Shown here piece by piece: positions 19,253-28,661 of a stretch of DNA of 64,000 nucleotides (position 1 is its first letter; every line of letters begins with the position of its first letter). The translations under genes were made by a program, and so were the position numbers. This stretch comes from JBGPTK01 sp963797765 (GTDB lineage: Bacteria; Acidobacteriota; Terriglobia; Acidiferrales; UBA7541): the NCBI GenBank assembly GCA_963797765.1, contig CAWCQU010000003.1, positions 1,488,001-1,552,000 of the forward strand, in the 5' to 3' direction. The notes under the pieces were generated by a model that saw only the letters and a list, made by a program, of their open reading frames with translations, searched no databases and was not told the DNA's origin.

Positions 19253-19876
19253 TCAGCGTTTGCCGAAGCTGAGGACGAATCCGACACTGAGCCTGACATT
19301 GTTTTGCTCATCGCCGTGGTTGGCACCGTTCTTGAACTGCGTATACAAATACTCAGCTTGAAGGACACGAATCCCAACTCTGCGATTCACCTTGCAATCC
19401 ACGCCTGCGCCCGCAGTTAGCACAAACGCATTGCTTGTACCGAGCGGGGCCAAGCCACCTCCTAGCGATGAGGTGTAGAGCGTACCGCCCGCGTGGCCAG
19501 CGCCGAGAAGCACTTGTCCGAAAGGAATCAAACGCGAGTGGTTACGTAGGCTGATACGTGGACCGAGTTGATAGCTAGAAACCGTCAGGCTAAGGTTGTT
19601 CGCTGTGATGCTACCCTGATGGTAAACGCCTACATCGCCGACAATCCCAAGCCAACTATTAAAGTTGTAAGCCAACGATCCGCTCCCGCCATTCAGGTTA
19701 ATTGTCGTACCGCTGACAACAGTTGTGGCGCGCATGTAACTATATCCGCCGAACAAGTCCACCCTGGGCAGGTTCCCCGTCGCACCAACCCCCTGCGCCG
19801 ATGCGACTTGTGCGACGCTAAGAGCGAATGTAATTGCAATGGCGAGCTTTAGGACTTGCAGCGTGCGTCGCATCAT
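19253..19876 (-). CDS. Outer-membrane beta-barrel protein (OmpA/PF13505-like)
   Basis: 207 residues. GGAGAGAA lies before the ATG-ATG start at 19876. Signal peptide MMRRTLQVLKLAIAITFALS ending ASAQG. The mature protein has the alternating strands of a small 8-stranded barrel: VDLFGGYSYMRA, GSLAYNFNSWLGIVGDVGVY, SYQLGPRISLRNHSRLIPFG, LTAGAGVDCKVNRRVGIRV and NVRLSVGFVLSFGKR. No OmpA-type peptidoglycan domain follows. It lies 27 bp downstream of the large YVTN gene on the same strand and may be co-transcribed with it. Confidence 0.8.
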   Translation of the reverse strand: MMRRTLQVLKLAIAITFALSVAQVASAQGVGATGNLPRVDLFGGYSYMRATTVVSGTTINLNGGSGSLAYNFNSWLGIVGDVGVYHQGSITANNLSLTVSSYQLGPRISLRNHSRLIPFGQVLLGAGHAGGTLYTSSLGGGLAPLGTSNAFVLTAGAGVDCKVNRRVGIRVLQAEYLYTQFKNGANHGDEQNNVRLSVGFVLSFGKR

Positions 19877-19903
19877 TTCTCTCCAGATTCGGCCATTTCA
19901 AAT

Positions 19904-22900
19904 CTATTGCACAATCAGCATCACAGTGGTCGAGTGGGAATCCCCGCCGGAAACTCCGCTCACCGTGATTGTGTAGGTTCCGGCAGGAGTGCCTGAGGTA
20001 ACCGGGAGCCGCGGGAAGCCTCCGGCGCATCCCGACAGATAGCCGATGCTGACGATCAGCAGAAGCAGCACCGCAAGAGGAACTAATCGTGGCCGCAATT
20101 TTTTGTTGAGACTGACGAAACTCATCAATCCCGCCAAAAGCCCTCCGAGCACGATGGCAACCTGCCACCCCGGAAACGATGCTGGAAACCACTGGCCGCG
20201 CGGACCGAGCGATTTCGGCGTAAAGGCCGTCGCCGTTCGCGGCGTTGTGGTCACCGTCATCGTGGTGCTGCTCCCCGCGGTTACGGAAGGAGGATTAAAT
20301 ATTGCTGTAGCTCCGACCGGCAAGCCGGTCGCCGTGAATGTCACCGGGCCAGGAAAAGCTCCGCCGACCGGCGCGGTTGCGATCACGAACAGTGCGGGCT
20401 GGCCCGCGGTTGCGGTCTGCGGGCCCGTCGTGCTCGTCGTGGTGAAATCCATGATGTTGAATGTCAGTGCGCTCGATGTGCCGCCACCCGGCGCTGCGTT
20501 GAATATTGTGATTGAGGCGGAACCTGCGGTCTGAATGTCCGTGGCGGGAACCACAGCCGTCAACTGCGCGGCGCTAACAAACGTAGTCGTCAGTGCGACT
20601 CCGTTCCATTGCACGACCGAAGTAGTTACGAAGTTGCTGCCGGTTACCGTCAGCGTAAACGCCGCGCCCTGGGCGGTCGCCGAGGTCGTTGAGAGGGTTC
20701 CCAACGTAGGCGTCGGATTTCCTGCGTTGAGGGTAAACGTGATCGTAGTCGAAATTCCCCCACCTGGCGTGGGATTGAATACCGTGACCGAAGCGGTGCC
20801 TGCAGATTGCAAGTCGGTGGCCGGCACAGTGGCCGTCAACTGCGTGGCGCTGACGAAGGTGGTCGTGAGCGCTACTCCGTTCCATTGCACCACGGAGGCG
20901 CTTACGAAGCTGGTACCGTTCAACGTAAGCGTAAATGCCGGGCCGTCTGCAGTCGCGGAGGTCGGTGACAGAAACCCCAACGTGGGCGTCGGATTTGCTG
21001 CGTTGATGGTAAACGTGACAGCAGTCGAAGTGCCCCCACCTGGCGTGGGATTAAATACCGTGACCGAAGCGGTGCCTGCTGTCGAGATGTCGGAGACAAG
21101 AACAGATGCGGTCAGCTGCGAAGCACTGACAAAGCTGGTTGTTCGTGCCGTGCCGTTCCATTGCACTACCGAACCGTTTACAAAGTTACTGCCATTCACG
21201 GTGAGGGTGAATGCCAAGTCCCCAACGGTCGCGGACGTCGGCGACAGCGAGGTAAGCGCAGGCAAGGGATTGGTGGCGAAAATAACTTCCGTCAACACGG
21301 GTGACGTGCTCCTGGAAAAGCCGGCATCCCCGCTATAGACTGCGGTGACCGAGTGCGACCCCGTTGTTAGGGCAGAGGTTATAAGTGTCGCCACACCAGA
21401 GTTGAGCGTGCCAGGACCCAGCCCAGTTGCCCCATCGAAGAAGGTCACCGTGCCGGTGGGTGTGCCAGCCGCGGTGCTGCCAACCGCGGCTGTGAACGTG
21501 ACCGCTTGTCCGGCCGCTGCTGGATTGTTGTCCGCCGTGACCGTCGTAGTGGTTCCGGGCAGGATCACAGTGAACACCTCGGCGGAGATTTGTCCGATGA
21601 GTTGCTGCGTCATGCCTGTCGAATTCGGCGTCTTGCCCATCGGTGGCGTAGGCGTACACGATGTGCGTCCCCAACTGGAGCGCGGGAGCGGCCGTTCCGG
21701 TGAAGTTTCCGCAATCTGCGGCGGCGGCAATCCATGGCCCTTCCCAGGTGTCCAGTTGAAAATAAACGTTCTCTATCGCGGGGGCCGTGGGAAGGAACGT
21801 GCTGGCCGCGGTGAATGTGAAAGTGGGTGCAGTGAAGGTGGTCACGCCGCCAGCTATCGGCACGATGGAGGTGGTCAACGGCACCGCTTGCATCTGCTCC
21901 TCGGATAGCACCGTCACGGTGGTATCGCCAATATTGGTCACGTAAAGCCGGTTGGTCACCAGGTTCACCGCGATGAGGAAGGGGTTCGCCCCGGCAGCCA
22001 CAGTCGTGGTCGTGTAAGTGGCCCCGTCAATTACCGTCACGTTGTTGCTGCCGTCATTGGCCACGTAAATCTGGTTGGTAACCGGGTTTACTGCAACGGC
22101 CTGGGGACCTATCCCGGTCAGTACGGTGGTGGTTGTGTTGGTGGCCCCGTCAATCACCGTCACGCTATTGTTGAGATTATTGGCCACGTAAATCTGGTTG
22201 GTAACGGGGTTCACCGCCACGCCGGAGCCGAGCGACCCGGTGGCCACCGTAGCAGTCGAGTTGGTGGCTCCGTCAATTACCGTCGCATTGGAGCTGCCGT
22301 GATTGGCCACGTAAATCTGGTTGGTCACCGGGTTCACCGCCACGGCAATGGGGTTCGTTCCGACCCCCACGGTGGTGGTAGTGTTAGTGGCCCCGTCAAT
22401 CACCGTTACAGTGCCGCTGAGATCATTGGCCACATAAATCTTGTTGGTCGCGGGGTTTACCGCGATGGCATCGGGGAGCGATCCGGCCGCTACGGTGGTG
22501 GTCGCGTTGGTGACTCCGTCGATCACCGTAACGTTGTCGGTACCCAGATTGGCCACGTAAATCTGGTTGGTCACCGGGTTCACCGCCACGGCATCGGGTT
22601 GATTCCCGACCGCCACCGTGGTGGTAGTGTTAGTGGGTCCGTCAATCACCGTCACGCTGTTGTCATCCTGGTTGGCCACATAAATCTGGTTCGTCACTGG
22701 GTTCGCGGCGACTGCGGTGGGGAAGTGCCCGACGGTCACCGTGGTGGTCGTGTTGGTGGGTCCGTCAATTACCGTCACGTTGTGGCTATCCTGATTGGCC
22801 ACGTAAATCTGGTCCGTCGCCGGGTTCACCGCCACGGCCTGAGGGCTTGCCCCGGCCGTTACCGTCGCGGTTAGATCCGTGATTCCGTTAATTACGGAAA

Positions 22901-24017
22901 CGCTGGAGTTGCTTGAACTGGCCGCGAAAATCTGGTTCGTTACTGGGTTCACCGCTATCGCCCGGGGGCTCGCCACCACGCTGAGTGTGGCGGTTACCGT
23001 GGCGGGTACCAAGGTCCCGCCGGTACCGGTGGCTCCGGTAATTACAGAAAGAGTAGAACTGTTGAGGTTGGTTACGTAGACTTCGTTCGTCGTGGGATTC
23101 AGCGCCACGCCCAGCGGCGTTGTTCCCACGGACAAAGTAGCGGTCGAACCGGTCGTGTTGACGAACCCATCAATTACGGACACGCTGGCGCTATTCTGAT
23201 TGGTCACGTATATTTTGTTGGTCACTGGATTTACCGCCAAGGCGAACGGGCTGGTTCCGACCATAATCGTCGCAGTGACCAAGTTCGACGTGCCGTCGAT
23301 TACCGACACCCTGCCGTTTTGGGAGTTCGCAGAGTAAACGAGGTTCGTCACCGGATTCACGGCTATGGCAACCGGTCTTAACCCAACCGTTGCAGTGGCC
23401 ATGACACTTTGCGGGCTCGCCGTGCCATCGATTACCGAAACATTGTTGCCAGTATTATTGGCCACATAAATTCTATTTGTCGCTGGATTCACTGCCACGG
23501 CCAGAGGAGATATTCCGACGCTTAACGTGAGAATGACAGTGTCCGTATTCCCGTCAATGATCGATACGTTATGGGAACCCTGATTGACGACATAAATCTG
23601 GTTCGTTACGGGATTTACGGCTAAAGCGGAAGGGAAGCCACCTACTGCTACCGAGGCGCTGATGGCGTTTGTAACCCCGTCAATGACCTTCACCGTGTTC
23701 GAGCCTACGTCGCACACGTAAATCTTATTGGTCACGGGGTTAACCGCAATGGCGATGGGACTGAACGAGGCCGCCGTCACTTCGGAAATCTGAGCGATTG
23801 TTGCGCCGTCAATCACGTACACCGCGCCGTCGGCTGGACTAGCTATGTAGATCCGGTTCGTCGACGGGTTCATCGCCACAGCGGTAGGGCTCGAGCCGAG
23901 CGACAAGGTCGCCGTTACGTTTTGCGCGGAGGCGCGCATTGGCCAGACTGCCAGAGTTGCAACCGCGCACATCGCTAGCACCACCCGAGCGAGTGAAAAT
24001 CGGTTGCAACGTTGCAT
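19904..24017 (-). CDS. YVTN-type beta-propeller protein with Ig-like and TIG domains (frameshifted once)
   Basis: About 1370 residues. The start is ATG 24017, with TTAGGAGCC before it and a signal peptide after (MQRCNRFSLARVVLAMCAVA, ending MRASAQ). From about 23920 down to 21930 there are 16 repeats of about 41 residues with the pattern 'PxAVAVNPVTNQIYVAN' and 'VTVIDGATNTTTTV', the YVTN/NHL-like propeller signature. Next come an Ig-like Big_3_5 domain (DNNPAAAGQAVTFTA; GTVTFFDGATGLGPG) and four TIG/IPT-like domains (LSPTSATVG, VVQWNG, ASQLTA). The C-terminus has two hydrophobic segments (QVAIVLGGLLAGLMSFVSL; LVPLAVLLLLIVSIGYLSGC). One frame change near 21635 joins the two parts. It is probably a large surface-exposed protein. 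Confidence 0.85.
21930..22870 (-). repeat. Tandem 123-126-bp coding repeats in the YVTN gene
   Basis: Seven or so consecutive propeller repeats (9 to 15 of 16) are nearly identical at the DNA level, each containing GTAAATCTGGTTGGT on the plus strand followed by ACCGGGTTCACCGCCAC. The outer repeats are much more diverged. This points to recent expansion or gene conversion in the middle of the array. Confidence 0.8.
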
Positions 24018-24095
24018 GGCTCCTAAGCCCTCAGCCCCGGTTGATTTAATTTGCTCAAAAGTTCGAAAGAATCTCAGAACCTTCGACCGATTTGA

Positions 24096-24240
24096 AAGAT
24101 GCGGCAGGCGGCTTTCGGACATGGCCTTGTTTTCTCCTCTGCAACTGCGTCTTCACGGAAACTTCCGAGAGGAGAGGGACCATGCAAGTTGCGGCGTCCT
24201 ATCGAGGTTCGCCTGAAACTTACATTCACCGGTGGGTGGG
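24096..24240 (-). ncRNA. Candidate structured 5' leader (riboswitch-like) of the YVTN gene
   Basis: On the minus strand, about 80-220 nt before the YVTN start codon, several nested pairings are visible: 24223-24217 with 24190-24184 (GTAAGTT/AACTTGC), enclosing GGCG/CGCC (24213-24210 with 24196-24193) and a CCT-CGAT-AGG tip; then CATGG/CCATG (24184-24180 with 24124-24120) enclosing TCTCCTCT/AGAGGAGA (24175-24168 with 24140-24133) and CGGAA/TTCCG. One pair is G-U on the minus strand but would be C-A on the plus strand, which favours minus-strand transcription. GCGAACC followed by AGGACGC faintly recalls the c-di-GMP-I (GEMM) core, but the match is incomplete. The identity is not established. 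Confidence 0.4.
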
Positions 24241-24446
24241 ATGGTTAGTTCCCTACATACTTCGGGCCCGCCGTCTCAACTTCTTGTTACTCGATTCTTG
24301 GGCCGCGAGGGCCGCGTTCGAGGGAAATACGGTGAACTAATGTCGCGAAGGGGTCGAACTTCGTTAAGCTAGAACAACAGTTGCTGAACGTCAACGCAAA
24401 TGCTTTCGATTGTTCCCAGGGTTTGTCCAATTATATAATGCAGTGC

Positions 24447-24632
24447 AGTCTTCTGTGCGATGATCTGCGCTTCCTTGTAAGCTTGCGGAGTGGTCTTTCC
24501 TTTGGCAAGTTCCACTTCAACCTGCCGCAGCAGTGTCACGATCTGCTCCGGCTTGAACTTCTTCATCGGCATACCCGCCTTCCTCCAGAGTGAATTCTCT
24601 CTCACTCCCGCTGGTACAAAAAACCCCGGTCA
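24447..24632 (-). mobile_element. IS3-family insertion sequence relic (left end plus OrfA start)
   Basis: ATG 24572 opens an OrfA-type frame, MPMKKFKPEQIVTLLRQVEV and ELAKGKTTPQAYKEAQ, the DNA-binding N-terminal half of an IS3-family transposase A protein. After AQKT (about 24447) the similarity stops. The outer end at about 24580-24632 (TGAATTC...CCCGCTGGTACAAAA on the plus strand) is shared with the relic at 8527 in opposite orientation. OrfB and the other end are absent. Confidence 0.7.
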
Positions 24633-25058
24633 GATCACTACAGCCTTGACTCTTCGTGCGCCTGCCGGTCTTGCTCCGCTTTTTCGCCCGAAATACTTCT
24701 ATAGAAGCATTCCAGGCTGTTTCCTTTCTCGCGGTGAGAGGGTTAACTGTTGAGGCAAAGACCTGCACCGGGAGGAGTTCCTGCGTGACCGCCGGGCATC
24801 CATTTTGGGGGCTTTGAATCTAAGGCTCAAGAGTGGTTTGGTGGGAAAGTTGGTGAGGTGAAAATGGCAGATGACGCCCGAAAGCCCAGCCGTGTGATTC
24901 CGACCGGACAGGCACAAGAGATTCTCCGCCTATCGACCGCGAGCAGATACGGTCCTAAACAATTTCTTTCTAACTTGCGATATTTTCTGTTCGAGCGCCA
25001 CGGAAGAGTGCGTAGTGAAACGTACAGCGTATGGACTGATGTTCAGTTCGGGGCTGGC

Positions 25059-26060
25059 ATGGTGGAAAACTTCAAGGAATGGGTGCGAGGGACTCCGGGC
25101 GATTCTCGGGGACGCGTAGATTCGGGGATGCTGGTGACTTGGCAACCCTGGCAATCGCGCTTCTGGAATAACTTGCGAGATGCAATTGCGCCGCGCAGGT
25201 TGCCGCCGTTGGACGTCTCCAGCAAGCCGATTCCGGTTCCTGAAATTTGGAGCAAGAATGAGCGATTCAAGCGCGTGCAATTGGTTTCAATACTGGTTCA
25301 CGCTGCAGTAGTCGCGTTATTGGTGGTACCACTCTGGCCGAAGCTGATGGCTCCGGCCACGGGACGCGGAAATGCGCCGGTGATATCTGTCGATATATCT
25401 CCGTACATTAAGAATCTAGCAGCAGGCGCGAAACGAGCCGGCGGAGGAGGGGGCGGGGGCGAACACAATCCGATTCCTGCCAGCGCGGGAAGAGCGCCGA
25501 AGTTTTCGCGGGCGCAGATTGCGCCGCCGCAAGTTTTGATCCCGCCCAATCCAAGAATGGCTGTGACAGCGACGGTAGTGGGACCGCCGGAATTGCGTTT
25601 GCCCAGCCCGAACATGGCCAATTACGGCGATCCGCTGGCGAAACTTCTGACGGTTTCGAGCGGACCTGGAGGCGGCGGTGGAATCGGCACGGGATGTTGC
25701 GGCGGAGTGGGGCCAGGCAGTGGAGAAGGTGTGGGGCCGGGGGATGACCGGGGAATTGGCGGCAATTTGCCGGGGGCGGGGACGACTGGATATGGAGTGC
25801 CGGTGTGCGCATATTGTCCGTCACCGCAGTACTCGGAAGAAGCAGTGAAGGCGAAGTATCAGGGCGTGGTTACGTTGCAAGTGGTGGTGACGGCAGACGG
25901 CCGGGCGACAAACATTCGAGTGATGAAGGGGCTGGGCGTCGGGCTGAATGAGAAAGCAATTGAGGCGGTGCACGGCTGGCGATTCAGGCCCGCCATCGGT
26001 CCCGATCACAAGGCCAGTGCCGTGACGGCGCTGATCGAAGTTACGTTCCGCTTGTTGTAA
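25059..26060 (+). CDS. Energy transducer TonB
   Basis: 333 residues from ATG 25059; the frame is open 67 codons further up (to 24858) but that part shows no conserved sequence. The N-terminal cytoplasmic segment contains RRLPPLDVSSKPIPVPEIWS, followed by one membrane anchor (LVSILVHAAVVALLVVPLW, about residues 84-102). A long Gly/Pro-rich periplasmic linker follows, including a Gly run and GPGSGEGVGPGDD. The C-terminal TonB domain has VCAYCPSPQYSEEAVKAKYQ, GVVTLQVVVTADGRATNIRV, LNEKAIEAVHGWRFRPAIG and ends ALIEVTFRLL. TonB passes proton-motive-force energy to outer-membrane receptors such as those at 32434-35534 and 50873-54481. No exbB/exbD lies here. A paralogous C-terminal relic follows treZ. 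The 24633-25058 gap shows nothing else. Confidence 0.85.
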   Translation: MVENFKEWVRGTPGDSRGRVDSGMLVTWQPWQSRFWNNLRDAIAPRRLPPLDVSSKPIPVPEIWSKNERFKRVQLVSILVHAAVVALLVVPLWPKLMAPATGRGNAPVISVDISPYIKNLAAGAKRAGGGGGGGEHNPIPASAGRAPKFSRAQIAPPQVLIPPNPRMAVTATVVGPPELRLPSPNMANYGDPLAKLLTVSSGPGGGGGIGTGCCGGVGPGSGEGVGPGDDRGIGGNLPGAGTTGYGVPVCAYCPSPQYSEEAVKAKYQGVVTLQVVVTADGRATNIRVMKGLGVGLNEKAIEAVHGWRFRPAIGPDHKASAVTALIEVTFRLL

Positions 26061-26205
26061 TTCTTCTTGTTTTCCGGCCTGAGCGATTTCGCGAGCGCGA
26101 TTCATTTGTGGAATACCCTGTCCACTGTATTGAGAAACTGAAATCCGCGGTGCAAACTCCGCGTGGCGCTGCGGCAGCGGTTCACGATACATTGCCAAAC
26201 AACCA

Positions 26206-28071
26206 ATGTTGAATTCGATGGACGAAAAGAGCCGTCTGATTTGCGGCACGCGTTTCGATGGCAGCGGTGCGTGCGAATTCGCGGTGTGGGCTCCCTCCCG
26301 GGAAAAGGTTGCCGTGCATTTTCTTTGCGGCCCAGGTGATCGTTATTGTGGAATGACAAAAGATGATTTTGGATACCACCGGGCGCTGATCCGCGACGTT
26401 CCCCCACACTCGCGTTACGTCTACCGGCTGGATGATTTACATGAACATCCCGATCCTGGCTCGAGATTTCAGCCGGAAGGAGTGCACGGGCCGTCCGAAG
26501 TTATCGATCTTAATGCGTTCCAGTGGAGTGATTCCGGGTGGCAAGCGCCCAACCTGGAGGACAGCGTTTTTTACGAAGTTCACGTGGGAACTTATTCCGA
26601 AGAGGGATCGCTGGACGGCTTGCGCGCTCATTTGCCGGATTTGGCTGAGGTAGGAATCACGACGATCGAACTGATGCCCGTTGCGCAGTTTGCCGGGTCG
26701 CGCAATTGGGGATACGACGGTGTATATCCTTTTGCGGTGCAGAATTCTTATGGCGGTCCCCTAGCGCTGCAACGGTTTGTTAACTCCGCGCACGAACATG
26801 GGCTCGCTGTGGCTCTCGACGTTGTGTACAACCACTTTGGACCGGAAGGAAATCATTTAAGTCAATTCGGACCTTATTTCACGGATCGGTATCGAACGCC
26901 ATGGGGTGGCGCTATTAATTTCGATGGGCCTGAAAGCGAGCCGGTTCGTGAGTTTTTCGTCGAAAACGCCCTTTACTGGTTCAATCATTTTCACATTGAT
27001 GTTCTGAGACTTGATGCCGTGCATTGCATCTACGATCTGGGCGCGCTTCACTTTCTGGCAGAACTCCAACAGCGGGTGGAACAGGAAAGCAGGCGACAGG
27101 GACGAAAGCTGCATTTGGTGGCGGAAAGCGATTTGAACGATGCGCGGATGGTGCGGCCATTCGACCAAGGAGGATATGGGCTGGACGGACAGTGGAGCGA
27201 TGATTTTCATCACGCACTGCACACTCTGCTGACGCAAGAAACGGCGGGTTATTACGAAGATTTTGGAAAGGTCGCGCATCTTGCGCGCGTTCTTCGAGAC
27301 GGATGGTTTTACGAGGGGCAATATTCGCGGTACCGCCGCCGGCCCCACGGAAATTCGCCGAAAGGAATTTCGCGATCACACTTCGTCGTTTGCAGCCAGA
27401 ACCACGATCAAGTGGGCAACCGCGCCCGCGGCGAACGATTGAGTTCGCTGGTTAATTTCGAAGCGCAAAAGCTGGCTGCGGGAGTTACTTTGCTTTCTCC
27501 GTTTGTGCCGCTTCTATTCATGGGCGAGGAGTATGGCGAAACTTCGCCTTTTCAATATTTCACCAGCCACGAAGATAAGGACCTGGTGGAGGCGGTGCGG
27601 CGAGGCCGGCGGGAAGAATCCGCGGAATTCGGATGGGGTGGCGAGGTTCCCGATCCTCAGGACGAAAATACTTTTGGGAATTCGAAACTGAAACACTCTC
27701 TGCGAGATCGCCCTTCGAATCGTGCGTTGCGGATGCTTTATCATGAGTTGATGCGGTTTCGCCAAACCAATCATCTTGGCGCAGAAGCAGAGCTGGATAT
27801 TGCGGAACACGAAGAACTTCATGCATTGCGCGTTTGCAGGAGATCGTCCGATTCACAGCTACTGATGATTTTCAATTTCTCCCCGGATGATATTAAATTA
27901 TCCAATGTGGTTTCCGGCGGTGAATGGATCAAGGAGCTGAATTCCGCCGACTCGCAATGGCTGGGACCGGGCAGCCAGGTGCCGAGCGTGGTGGATTCCC
28001 AGTCTGCGCTTGCGATATCCGGGCAATCGTTTTTGGTGTACCGGCTGAAACAGAGCGGTGGGAGCAAATAA
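26206..28071 (+). CDS. treZ: Malto-oligosyltrehalose trehalohydrolase
   Basis: 621 residues, GH13 family. An N-terminal CBM48-like region (GTRFDGSGACEFAVWAPSRE, KVAVHF) is followed by the catalytic barrel: VFYEVHVGTYSEEGSLDGL, GYDGVYPFAVQNSYGG, VALDVVYNHFGPEGNHL, catalytic Asp270 in HIDVLRLDAVH, acid Glu307 in LVAESDLND, and QNHDQVGNRARGERL. The YVYRLDDLHEHPDPGSRFQP segment is typical of TreZ rather than glycogen branching enzyme. The enzyme releases trehalose from maltooligosyl-trehalose in the TreY-TreZ route, which protects from desiccation. TreY is not in the window. The gene is intact and lies between a TonB gene and a TonB relic, as if inserted into a duplication. Confidence 0.92.
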   Translation: MLNSMDEKSRLICGTRFDGSGACEFAVWAPSREKVAVHFLCGPGDRYCGMTKDDFGYHRALIRDVPPHSRYVYRLDDLHEHPDPGSRFQPEGVHGPSEVIDLNAFQWSDSGWQAPNLEDSVFYEVHVGTYSEEGSLDGLRAHLPDLAEVGITTIELMPVAQFAGSRNWGYDGVYPFAVQNSYGGPLALQRFVNSAHEHGLAVALDVVYNHFGPEGNHLSQFGPYFTDRYRTPWGGAINFDGPESEPVREFFVENALYWFNHFHIDVLRLDAVHCIYDLGALHFLAELQQRVEQESRRQGRKLHLVAESDLNDARMVRPFDQGGYGLDGQWSDDFHHALHTLLTQETAGYYEDFGKVAHLARVLRDGWFYEGQYSRYRRRPHGNSPKGISRSHFVVCSQNHDQVGNRARGERLSSLVNFEAQKLAAGVTLLSPFVPLLFMGEEYGETSPFQYFTSHEDKDLVEAVRRGRREESAEFGWGGEVPDPQDENTFGNSKLKHSLRDRPSNRALRMLYHELMRFRQTNHLGAEAELDIAEHEELHALRVCRRSSDSQLLMIFNFSPDDIKLSNVVSGGEWIKELNSADSQWLGPGSQVPSVVDSQSALAISGQSFLVYRLKQSGGSK

Positions 28072-28227
28072 CGCGATGCCTTTGGGTTCACGGGCATTAT
28101 GCCTTGCACCGGTTCCGGTCTGCGTATTCGCACGCACGCGGAGTCGGCCGATTTCTGATTTCTGTACGGCCCGGCTTTTTAGAGCACTTTAAGCGTTACG
28201 TTCATGCTCTGCGTGACCCTTGCGCGG

Positions 28228-28434
28228 CGGCCGTGATCGTGAGCGTGCAGGTGGCCTGCCGGAGTGCGGCCTGCTGGGCCTTGCGGACCTGATGAAAAAG
28301 CCATTGCAATCGTGTGCGGATGGCGATTCAAGCCCGCCGCCGGGCCAAACCGCCAGGCGAGCACTGTGACAGCGCTGATCGAAATTACGTTCCGCTTGTC
28401 AGAATTCTTCTTAGATTCCGATAACCATGCGTAA
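28228..28434 (+). pseudogene. TonB C-terminal domain relic
   Basis: From 28291 the frame reads DEKAIAIVCGWRFKPAAGPN, then RQASTVTALIEITFRLSEFF and a stop at 28434. This lines up with NEKAIEAVHGWRFRPAIGPD and ALIEVTFRLL of the TonB gene at 25059-26060. Before 28291 another frame gives AVIVSVQVA, matching the VTLQVVV strand, with part of the loop deleted. DNA similarity even extends into the 3' flank (AATTCTTCTT). It is a decayed second TonB copy. Confidence 0.75.
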
Positions 28435-28484
28435 AGCGTGTCGTTGAACTTGGTACAGGAGTGGTTGTGCTACTGAAATTAAGA

Positions 28485-28509
28485 TAGCCCGACTGCGGGG
28501 GTCGGGCTA
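28485..28509. terminator. Hairpin between treZ/TonB relic and the FAD oxidoreductase
   Basis: TAGCCCGAC (28485-28493) pairs perfectly with GTCGGGCTA (28501-28509) around TGCGGGG. No long T-run on either side. It lies between converging genes and could serve both. The rest of 28072-28661 contains only the TonB relic. Confidence 0.55.
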
Positions 28510-28661
28510 TGGGCACTTCTGTCTCCCGGCAAAGCTAGCACAGGATTGGTACGGCGCCAAAGTGGAAGAAAGTCGCTCGCCAGACCCGAACCAATTTCCC
28601 CTGTCCGGGCTAGCGATTAAGTGATTGACGCAATGGCACTTAACATTGGCACGGGAGTGAT

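Noticed and set aside
20535..21338. Val/Thr-rich plus-strand frame in the TIG region
   Set aside because: A mirror of repetitive Ig/TIG coding sequence; repeats make long open frames on both strands.
21930..23950. Regular repeats that might be a CRISPR array
   Set aside because: The unit is 123-126 bp, coding, and has no short unique spacers; no cas genes are present.
24096..24240. Firm call as a c-di-GMP-I (GEMM) riboswitch
   Set aside because: Only fragments of the consensus core are present and the GGC...GCC pairing with the A-rich loop is not found; kept as an unnamed candidate.
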